Source: Podocnemis expansa (taxonomy: Eukaryota > Chordata > Testudines > Podocnemididae). From it: a stretch of DNA of 64,000 bases. The notes under the pieces were generated by a model, which saw only the letters and a list, made by a program, of their open reading frames with translations, was not told the DNA's origin and did not search any database. The translations under genes and the position numbers were made by a program. The stretch lies in NCBI GenBank assembly GCA_007922195.1, contig ML681964.1, forward strand, positions 5,846,445 through 5,910,444, in the 5' to 3' direction. Positions 52,613-64,000 of the stretch are shown in pieces (position 1 is the first letter of the stretch; each line of letters starts with the position of its first letter).

Positions 52613-52782
52613 GAGTGGTTTTCAAACTTTTCTTTTTGGGACCCAGTTGAAAAAAATCATTTATGCCCACGACTCAAGAATTACCTCCTTCATCAATGCA
52701 TTCTGGTGTTTTGGTGGTCACAGCGGGAGTGCAGGAACCCAGTATCTGAAAGTCTGTAAATCAAGTGGTTTGAAAACCACTG
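52613..52782. mobile_element. hAT-like MITE (GTGGTTTTCAAAC type)
   Basis: Inverted ends GTGGTTTTCAAAC and GTTTGAAAACCACTG, flanked by GTCGAGAG (52605-52612) and GTCTAGAG (52783-52790). It is 170 bases long and non-coding. Confidence 0.8.
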
Positions 52783-52869
52783 GTCTAGAGAGGTATAATT
52801 TGTTTGTCAGATTATTCTGATCTAAACTACTGCTTTCGAACCTCCCCAAACTTTCAGATATCTTAGAGA

Positions 52870-53505
52870 AACATAGCATGCATACTCATGGATAAGCCAA
52901 ACCCCCTCTCCCAGTTATGAGCCCCCAAAACAGGAAAAATTGCATTACCCCCATATAAGCCAAGGTCCCTGCTCAGCCTTGGGCTCCTAACTCCCCCACT
53001 CTGTGCTGCTGGCCTCCCCCAGTCCCCAAACCCCTCCCAAACCCCCACCTCCTGTCACCACTTCTGGCTTCTCCCAGCCACCTCCTAAACCCCCGCCTGC
53101 TGCTGCTGCTTCCTAGGTGCCTCCCCAGCCCGCTCCTAAACCCCCACCTGCTGCCGCTGCTTCCAGGGGGGCCTCCTCAACACCCTCCCAAATCCCCACC
53201 TGCTGCTGCTGCTTCCTCCCTCCTTAACCCCCCCCCAAACGCTGAGTCCCCTGGTCCTACCCACCCCACTCAGGCCCCCTCACTTGGCTCCAGCAGCCAT
53301 GCCACACACTGGGGCTCCCTCCTTGAGCATGCTCATGACAGGAGATTTCAAAACTCCCAGCCTGGGCTGGGGCTGCTCTCTGCAGTGCTGGATTTCTTCT
53401 ATTTCTGGTGCCCTTCAGCTCCTGATCTGCGTATAAGCTGAGTGCCCTTTTCAGAGGGGATTTTTCAGAAGAAAAATCTCAGCTTGTATGTGAGTATATA
53501 CGGCA
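52870..53505. repeat. C-rich interspersed repeat with inverted ends
   Basis: Left end GCATGCATACTCATGGATAA and right end CTTGTATGTGAGTATATACG are loosely inverted. Inside, a CCCCCACCTGCTGCTGCTGC-like unit of about 60 bases is repeated three or four times (53040-53230). The terminal pattern suggests a Tc1/mariner-like or other MITE; the family is uncertain. Confidence 0.5.
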
Positions 53506-53516
53506 AGCTATTTCAA

Positions 53517-53698
53517 GTTCCAAAAGGGCAGCTGTGTTAGTCTAGTGCAGTAAAACAAACACGGAGTCCTGTGGCACTTAAAAACTAACAAATACATTTA
53601 TTGCATGAGCTTTTGTGGAGAAAATCCCACTTCGAAGTGTCTGATGAAGTAGGATTTTCTCCCACAAAAGCTCATGCAATAAATAAGCTATTTCAAAA
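53517..53698. repeat. Palindromic Penelope-associated repeat with hammerhead-like core
   Basis: The left arm (TTTATTGCATGAGCTTTTGT, 53598) and right arm (ACAAAAGCTCATGCAATAAA, 53664) are inverted copies around a short spacer. The outer tail, GTGTTAGTCTAGTGCAGTAA, matches the Penelope-associated family. The right arm begins CTGATGA at 53641. Confidence 0.75.
53641..53680 (+). ncRNA. Hammerhead-ribozyme-like core, decayed
   Basis: CTGATGA (53641-53647) is followed by a stem (GTAGGA 53649-53654 with TCCCAC 53660-53665, one mismatch). It then has AAAA (53666-53669) where the hammerhead core needs GAAA. One changed core base makes it likely inactive. Stem III and the cleavage site were not confirmed. 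Confidence 0.4.
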
Positions 53699-54501
53699 GG
53701 TATGCTGTTGCTTCACTTCCTGGAGCACTCACTCTAAATCCTCTGGTACTAAGCATATTTGGAGTATTTTAGTTGCACATAAAAGACTATCACTGTGTTT
53801 GACTCTTTCTCAGTTGGGTAATTGCTTTTAAGGATCATACACAGTCAACAGTCACTATCTTCATATGTACATTTCTGTGAATGAACCTTGCTTTTAAAGG
53901 GACACTCTCGAGACATTACAAATCTGTCTTTTACTGTGAGTTAGTTTCTGGTACTAAACATTAATGGAATTGCATTCAATGCCTCAGAAAAAAATTCTCC
54001 TTTCAATTTTGACAGGCACATTTAATTCTTAAGACAGAGATGTGGTCTCAAGGAGGATGCTGATGACTATGGTTAAAAAGAAACAACAACAAAAACAAAC
54101 GAACCAGAAAAGTAGAAATAGGACAAAATTTCTCACACATATGCAGGCTACAAGTTGACTTAAGTTCAGAAAGTTAATTGTGTTTTCACCAGGATAAATC
54201 TACGAATTATGAACTTTATTAAACTATATATGGTATGCAGCTCTTTGAGGACCATTTTTACTTTCTATTGCAGTTCTAGGACTTCTTTCTAGAATAATCT
54301 TTTAATATGCATCAATCCATAAAGGTAACTTCTCACTTCAGCATACAAATCTTACTTCACCATATATATTGAATTCTAACCTCTTCATCGAGATCTATAT
54401 TGTCTTAAAGCTATGACAACTTAGATTTTAATTTAAAGCAAGTGTTCTAGGTGACAACTGTCTAGAAAAGAAGTGGACAACCCTCAGCACAGACTGTAAG
54501 A

Positions 54502-55905
54502 TAGTGGTCTCAAACACACGGCCCACAGAGCTGCCTCCTGCGGCCCCTGATAACCCCCAGAATCCGGGGGCTCCCACCTTTCCAACCTTAGAGTTTTCAA
54601 ATGCCGAGCCTCTCTGCAGTTGGAGACCAAGCAGCCTCACCTCCCCCCTGCATTATCAGCCACTGACAGGGAGGAGCTGAACTGCTGCCTGGGAGCTGCC
54701 GTATTCACATGCGGCACTTGATCAGGAACTGCCCTATTCACATGCAGCAGCTGAAGCAGGCTGAGTTGTCCAGAGAAGGCTCAGGTGGGGGGGGGGCTTG
54801 AAGGAGGGTGGCCTGAGCCAGTGGGGAGGGTTCACAGGGGCTCCATTCTGGGGGAGCACCAGAAAGCCCCACCACTAGCCAGAGCATGGCCTCCAAGGCT
54901 TTCCCAGCTGCTGGTCCCAGCACAGGCAGGGGGTGTTTCCCCCCAGAAGGGTGGGGTAGTATTTTTTTCTTCCACCCGCCCCAGTGCTGCTAAATTCTGG
55001 CAGGCAAGGGATGTTTTCTTCTCTGCTGGCCCCACTCAGCCAAATTCAAGCGGGCAGGTGGGTGGGGGTTGTTTACCTTTCTGCCAACCCCATGGTGGCT
55101 AAATTTGGGTGGGCAGGGAGTGTTTTCCCCTATGCAAGCCCCAAGGGTCCCAAATTTGAATGGGCAGGCGGGCAGGGGGTGCTTCTCCCTCTGCCAACCC
55201 CAGCGCTGCCCCCAGGGCCAGGCTGGTGGCTGCTTATTTAGCCCTGTGGAGGGCTCTGACCAACCTGTTTTCAGCCTGTCCTGGGATGTGGCTGCTCTCC
55301 TCCCCTCCTGGGCTGGGGATACATGTAGTCCCCTCTTTTTAAAACAAAAAAACCCAAAAATCTTCTAAAACAATTTAATTTTATTTAAAAAACAAAAACC
55401 TTTATAAAATTTTAATTTCAATTAAATTTAATTCAATTTTAATAAATCAAACTGCAATTAATTTATTTCAATTAACATCAATTTGAACTCAATAAATTAA
55501 ATTTTAATTAAATTTTAATTAAATTAACCGGTGGTCCTTCAGGGTTTGAAAAAGTATATTTTTTGCCCTCAAACCAAAAAAGATTGGGAACCACTGATTT
55601 ATAATGTAAAATTTTAAGTCTGTTTGTTTACTCTTTGTCTTTTTGATGATTTTGCCATCTTGAATGGGAGCAATTCTAAAAGGAAACGTGTGTTTTGGCT
55701 TTGGAAAGACTGTCAAAATTAGCACAGACTTCATGTTACAATTTCAAAAAAGTTAATAAATCGACTGTTATTAGCATACTATATTACTCTTCATTTTTTA
55801 CTGTACCTTTGCATCATTGTATGAAAAGGTTTCAGTGGTGCGGCCCTTGGGCCAATATCCTAGTCCTCATGTGGCCCTTGAGGTGATTTGAGTTTGAGAC
55901 CCCTG
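54502..55905. mobile_element. hAT-like MITE, 1.4 kb, with nested inserts
   Basis: Ends TAGTGGTCTCAAACACACGG and GAGTTTGAGACCCCTG are inverted, with target repeats CTGTAAGA (54494-54501) and CTGTAAGG (55906-55913). The GC-rich part at 54700-55300 repeats a TGGCCCCA/GGGGTG pattern. It is followed by an AT-rich run at 55330-55525. A second MITE-type end, GATTGGGAACCACTGA at about 55583, suggests one element inside another. No transposase ORF. Confidence 0.7.
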
Positions 55906-56959
55906 CTGTAAGGGATAGATTGGCTTGGTGATTGTTCAGCTGGAAGGCCAATTCATTTAATGTAAGTTTCCTCTGATGAAGACAAATGGCCAGAGCATTC
56001 ATGTTCTGGCTGAGTAACCCTTCAATATCATGTAGATTGTTTTCCACATTCAGTGAGATAGATATCTGAAAGTACTTATTTATTGGACTTAGCTTTTCGT
56101 TGGTCATAAGCATACACGTTGAAAAGAACAGAAGTCAGAATGTATTCTGTGGAAGCCCTTTACAGATATGCCTAAGCCAGCTAGTTTTATTTCTAGCTTG
56201 AAAGTTAAGCCTCCAGTTTGTTATCATTTCCATGATAACTACAGGAAATAGTCTGCAACAACTTGCCAGGAGTGCCACGTGCCATACAGCTGACAGATCC
56301 ATCAGAAGGATGGCAACTTCTTGTAGGTATCTTTGACATCTTGTGTTAGGCAAATTACGTGATATTGCTATCTGTACCATTAGTACCTTAGCAACACACT
56401 GACATTTAATTTGGGCGGGTTGGGCTACAGAGATCCCTCAAAACTTTCACATGATGTCACCACCATTAAAACTGCACAGAAGGCTATTGTTAGATGAAAA
56501 CAACCTGCTGGATACAAGGCTGACAATGGTTCCAATAGGTATAAACAAACACACACTTTTTAGAAGATATGCCTGCTTCCAGAAGAAAAACCTATATCTG
56601 CTGATTTGCCATGACTGACTCTGACATCCTTTTTCTGCAGCCATTCATCCACTCATGTCTAGTGCTGCTGGCCCAGTGCCATTTTCAGATGAACAATGGC
56701 ATATCAGGACCAACAGTTACATCTTTGCACAGTGGCAGCAACTATAAACAGACTTGCCAATGAGTTTCAGATGTTCTAGCTCACATCCAGCTATTTTCAA
56801 TGTTGGACACGGATTCTGGACTATGCTGTCATGGAACGGCCACCGCAATGCAGAAATCTGGCTGGGTTGAGCCAGTGCACTGTTAAAAGACTGGAGGGTG
56901 GACTGCAACAGCTTGTCACCCTGAATGATGCAGCATGTAGATGGCTGAGCAATCTACAT

Positions 56960-57070
56960 CAATAGTTCTCAACCTTTTGCTCCAGCTCTGGTGGGTGGCT
57001 GCAGGCTCTCCAAGACACAGCTGTGTGGCAACACAGTAGTGTGTCCTGACACAGTGATTGAGAACCACTG
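56960..57070. mobile_element. hAT-like MITE, 111 bases
   Basis: Inverted ends CAATAGTTCTCAACC and ATTGAGAACCACTG, flanked by ATCTACAT (56952-56959) and ATCTACAC (57071-57078). It lies in the RARB intron 356 bases from the coding exon. Confidence 0.78.
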
Positions 57071-57354
57071 ATCTACACACCAACTTGTGATGCATACAAA
57101 AGATTAACAGCTGCTTCAGAGGTAGATTCTGATGTTAAAATAACTGGTAGACAGTTCCTGGTGATGTGTAATTTCATTCCTAACACATTTTCACCCAAAA
57201 TCTGATTTTCAGTATAGATCACAGTGTATACCTACAGGAGATTGCTGTACAAACATAGATCAAATTAATTAAATAAAGGTTTCCCAATTTAAAAATAAAT
57301 AAAAAATAAAAGAGGCTGGCAGGGTTTTTTGTTGTCTTAAAAATTTTTAAATCA

Positions 57355-58064
<710 letters not shown>

Positions 58065-58184
58065 AAAAGAGGTCCTGCAGCACTTTTAAAGACTAACTTT
58101 ATTTTTCACATGAGCTTTTGTAGGTCAAGTCCCACTTTGTCTGATGCCAGAGTGAAGAAAACTTGCATTGAAAAAAAACAGTAT

Positions 58185-58315
58185 GGGAGTGAAATAGTGG
58201 AGTGGCTAGCACCTCTGCTTAACATACAGAAGGTCCTGGGTTCAATTCCCAAGGGGTTGGACTCGATGATCTCACGAGGTCCCTTCCAGCCCTATGATTT
58301 GATTGATTGATTGAT
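58185..58315 (+). mobile_element. tRNA-derived SINE with CR1-like tail
   Basis: Pol III box A-like GTGGCTAGCACC (about 58202) and box B GGTTCAATTCC (58239-58249) are followed by CTCGATGATCTCACGAGGTC and CCTTCCAGCCCTATGA, the CR1-type 3' tail, then a GATT tandem tail. This is the layout known for tRNA-derived, CR1-mobilised SINEs of turtles. No cloverleaf is complete, so it is not a tRNA gene. Confidence 0.8.
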
Positions 58316-59182
58316 AAATCCTGTGATTACATTTCACTGCATCTGGTCAGATTACTTCAGTAAATTGAACAAAGTGTATAGAGTCAAACACAACATATCA
58401 GAAAGTGGTGAGGTTGAGAGAGGTGAGAATCACTGTTAGTAATGAAAAACAAAGCAGGAGCCTTGTGGTCCATTTGAAGTTTTATGTTTGTAGTGGGAGA
58501 ACCAGCTGATACTCTCATTGAGACCCAAATTGATCTCATGGAATTTGTGTATGAATTCTAACTCTGAAGTCTCTCTTTGAAGCCTTAATCTAGAGTAAAT
58601 GTGCCTGAGAATACATATGATAAATTCATTTCTGAATGGTTTAGGAGATTAAAGTGATTTCCTATTGGTTTTTTAATGTTTTTATTTCTGAAGTTGGGTT
58701 TGTGTCCATATTTTTTTGCACAGAGACAGTCCTGTTTGTCCAATGTTAAGGCCAAGGGGTATTATAGGCACATGATGGCATACATCGCATTGGTGGATGA
58801 GCAGGTGAATGAGCCCCTGATGGAGTAGCTGCTTTGATTAAGTCCTCTGATGGTGTCATTGGAATTGATATGTTGGCAGAGTTGGCAGCGGTGTTTGTTG
58901 CAGGAACATGTGCCTATTTTACAGCTTCTGTTGTAAGGTCTGTAGTTGCTGGCGAGTACCATTTAAGGTTGGAGATCTGTCTGTAAGCCAGGAGAGGTCT
59001 GCCACCCAAGACTTAGGAGAGTAAAAGATTATCTTGTCTCAGGATAGACAATAGATCCTTGATGATGTGTTGCAGAGGTTTGAGTTGGGGGCTGTAGGAG
59101 ATGTTTTCTGTCTTAGGTTTGTCCTGTAGCAGTTGACTTTTGGGTATCCATCTGGCTCTGTCAAACAGCATCAAGACAGTGT

Positions 59183-59215
59183 CTGGCAAAGTGGGATTTT
59201 CTCCCACGACAGGTC
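59183..59215 (+). ncRNA. Hammerhead-like hairpin in Penelope terminal repeat, decayed
   Basis: CTGGCAA stands at the CTGATGA position. A perfect stem follows, GTGGGA (59191-59196) with TCCCAC (59202-59207), then GACA instead of GAAA. The stem is conserved while the core is mutated. Confidence 0.35.
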
Positions 59216-59334
59216 ATGAGATAAATAAATTTGTTAGTCTTTAGAAGTGCCACAGGACTCCTTGTTTGTTTTGCTGAACTAAACTATCATGGCTACCCTC
59301 TGGAATTTCCCATACTCTGAAGTATTTTTTCAAT

Positions 59335-59490
59335 GCAAGTTTTCTCCACTCTGACATTTGATGAAGTAGGACTTTGCCTACGAAAGCTCACGTGATAAAT
59401 GCATTTGTTAGTCCTTAAAAGCACCACAATATTCCTTTTTTTTTTTGATTTGCTGAACTAGACTAAAATGGCTATTCCTTTGGAGATTGT
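59335..59490 (+). repeat. Second Penelope terminal repeat copy, same orientation as 59176-59290
   Basis: Contains GATGAAGTAGGACTTTGCCT, GAAAGCTCACGTGATAAATG, TTGTTAGTCCTTAAAAGCAC and GCTGAACTAGACTAAAATGG. It parallels the copy at 59176-59290, so the relic ends in two direct copies. Confidence 0.65.
59358..59400 (+). ncRNA. Best-preserved hammerhead-ribozyme-like core
   Basis: TTGATGA (59358-59364; one change from CTGATGA) is followed by a perfect 5-bp stem, GTAGG (59366-59370) with CCTAC (59377-59381), and GAAA (59382-59385). This is the conserved order of a hammerhead core. Penelope-like elements are known to carry hammerheads in their terminal repeats. Stem I, stem III and the cleavage base are not established here. 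Confidence 0.45.
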
Positions 59491-59494
59491 CGAA

Positions 59495-62570
<3,076 letters not shown>

Positions 62571-62574
62571 ATAT

Positions 62575-63120
62575 TTCTGCTCTACTCTGTGCTGATTAGG
62601 CCTCAACTGGAGTATTGTGTCTAGTTCTTGGTGCCACATTTCAGGAAAGTTGTGGACAAACTGCAGAAAGTCCAGAGAAGAGCAACAAAAAAGATTAAAG
62701 ATCTGGAACACTAGACTTATGAGGGACGATTGAAAGAGTTGAGTTTGTTTAGTCTAGAAAAGTGGAGACGGGGGACATGAGAACAGTTTTCAAGTACCTA
62801 AAAGGTTGTTACAAGGAGGAGGGAGGAAAACTGTTCTCCTTAGCAGCTGATAATAGGACAAGAAACAATGGGCTTAAATTACAGCAAGGGAAGTTTAGGT
62901 TGGACATTAGGGAAAAATTCCTAATTGTCAGGGTTATGAACCACTGAAATAAGTTGCCCAGGAAGGTTGTGGAATCTCCATCACTGGAAATTTTTAGGAG
63001 CAAGTTAGACAAACACTTGTCAAGGATAGTTTAACATGGGATTTGGCCCTGCCATGAGTGAAGGGAATTGGACTCGGTGACATCTCACGGTCCCTTCTAA
63101 TTCTGTGATTCTATAGAGTG
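62575..63120 (+). mobile_element. CR1 LINE 3' fragment
   Basis: ORF2 end text MRTVFKYLKGCYKEEGGKLF, then [20 protein letters not shown] (62777-62935), is typical of the CR1 C-terminus. It is followed by GGACTCGGTGACATCTCACG and TCCCTTCTAATTCTGTGATT. It is 5' truncated with an in-frame stop early on. Confidence 0.85.
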
Positions 63121-63135
63121 TGTAGGTGCCAGGCA

Positions 63136-63278
63136 GAAGCACTGCTGGCCCGGGAAAAGACCCAGGGCTTCGTGCACTGGGACTCAGGGCTCGCATGCCA
63201 GCTCGGTGGCAGACCCAGGGCTCTGGGGCTGGGACTTGGTGCTCAAGCCCCGTGAGCCCAGTGCCAGCAACGCCCCTA
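63136..63278. mobile_element. GC-rich insert flanked by a perfect 10-base direct repeat
   Basis: GTGCCAGGCA occurs at 63126-63135 and again at 63279-63288. The 143 bases between are GC-rich with weakly inverted ends (TGCTGGC near the left, GCCAGCA near the right). It lies directly after the CR1 3' end. The family is unknown. Confidence 0.45.
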
Positions 63279-63419
63279 GTGCCAGGCATTTCTTAAGGGA
63301 TAGAAAGAGCTCTTATGCCAATCAAGACAAAACTATTATATATAGGAATTTCCTGGATGGTCTGGATTAATTTATCCAGTTGCTGAGTTAATAAATAACA
63401 TGGGCACCAGAATCTAAGT

Positions 63420-63606
63420 CAGGGGTCTCAGACTCTAATCACCACAAGGGCCACAGGAGGATTAGTACAGTAGCCTGAGGGCCGCACCACTGAAACCTTT
63501 CCATACAATGATATTGCAACTATCGGTAACAATTGTGTCATTGCAGGCCACAGGAAATAGCTTTAGAGGCCGCGTGTGACCCACAGGCCACGTTTTTGAG
63601 ACCCTC
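63420..63606. mobile_element. hAT-like MITE
   Basis: Ends CAGGGGTCTCAGACTC and ACGTTTTTGAGACCCTC are inverted and flanked by ATCTAAGT (63412-63419) and ATCAAAGT (63607-63614). It is non-coding and of the same terminal type as the element at 54502-55905. Confidence 0.78.
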
Positions 63607-64000
63607 ATCAAAGTAAAACTGGGACAGCCCAGCACATACATTCAGTCTACATATGGTAAAAAGCAGTTCATAAAATTTCAGGGTTTGCTTTTAAAAAACC
63701 CACAGAAATATAATTGATTAGTTGGCTAAGCTTGCACTCACATTCTTTACTTTCACAATGCTTAACTGCATTCATTTCCTGTAAAGCCAGCTTACTTTGA
63801 GAGAGACAAAAAAAAAAATTTTTTTTTTTTTTACACAAATATAGCCTTGCAAAGAGAGAACTTTAATTATTCCATAGCTACAGAAGCTCTTACTCAGAAG
63901 CCCTCAAATACTTGGCTGCTGACCAATCTGCGGTTGGGTTCTTTCATCTTTGCCTGGCAACAATGTCAAATGAGCAGAGAGGAGAATCAGGAGGGAATGG
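63607..64000 (-). other. RARB intron to window edge
   Basis: No gene or recognised repeat; an A-run/T-run junction lies at about 63810-63831. Confidence 0.45.

Larger units (their letters stand above)
58065..59290 (-). mobile_element. Penelope-like element relic (5'-truncated, decayed)
   Basis: Read on the - strand, 58990-59207 gives SYSPQLKPLQHIIKDLL, an RT C-terminal type block. Bases 58762-58962 give CSCNKHRCQLCQHI and YSIRGSFTCSSTNAMYAIMC. Bases 58680-58740 give NIGQTGLSL. The Cys cluster, then FTC-S-TN--YAI-C, then IGQTG-SL is the layout of the GIY-YIG endonuclease of Penelope-like elements. Frames are broken. Terminal repeat pieces occur on both sides in inverted orientation (58065-58150 and 59176-59290). 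A SINE is inserted at 58185-58315. Confidence 0.75.

Noticed and set aside
53040..53230. Tandem array or CRISPR-like repeat in the C-rich stretch
   Set aside because: Units are imperfect, few and contiguous without spacers; a decayed C-rich repeat explains them.
58202..58250. tRNA gene with A and B boxes
   Set aside because: The boxes are followed by a CR1-like tail and GATT repeats and no full cloverleaf is seen, so it is a SINE.

Overview
This is vertebrate genomic DNA holding the 3' halves of two convergent (tail-to-tail) genes. On the + strand are the last 19 coding exon pieces of DNA topoisomerase II beta (TOP2B), from base 1 to the stop codon at 46855. On the - strand are the last three coding exons of retinoic acid receptor beta (RARB), at 60701-60497, 57584-57426 and 48653-48457. 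Joined at their splice sites, the TOP2B pieces give an uninterrupted 885-residue frame from just before the catalytic tyrosine to the C-terminus. The two 3' UTRs meet at about 47.2 kb, where AATAAA signals on opposite strands lie five bases apart.

The repeats point to a sauropsid, most likely a turtle. There are many CR1 LINEs, three DIRS-type tyrosine-recombinase retrotransposon copies, a Penelope-like element, hAT-like and Harbinger-like MITEs with clear target duplications, and a tRNA-derived SINE with a CR1-like tail. The species call is an inference.

Layout: 1-3149 TOP2B exons and intron; 3150-13287 an old, complete but decayed DIRS element carrying two CR1 insertions; 13.6-21.3 kb TOP2B exons for the catalytic tyrosine, tower and coiled coil, with a Harbinger-like MITE holding a 400-base gap; 21.5-24.3 kb an old CR1 split by a short DIRS remnant; 25.2-25.6 kb two exons; 26.2-32.3 kb another CR1 split by a young DIRS element; 32.6-34.2 kb a CR1/L3-like LINE; 34.3-46.9 kb the exons of the TOP2B C-terminal domain, with a near full-length CR1 at 37.3-40.9 kb; 47-64 kb RARB exons, 3' UTR and repeat-rich introns.

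The most notable mobile DNA is the young DIRS element at 26194-30709. It has near-identical inverted terminal repeats, an internal complementary region matching both ends, an open 743-codon gag-like ORF and an apparently intact tyrosine recombinase, but the second half of its reverse transcriptase and its RNase H are deleted. A second notable signal is a Penelope-like relic near 58-59 kb and related hairpin repeats that contain hammerhead-ribozyme-like cores.
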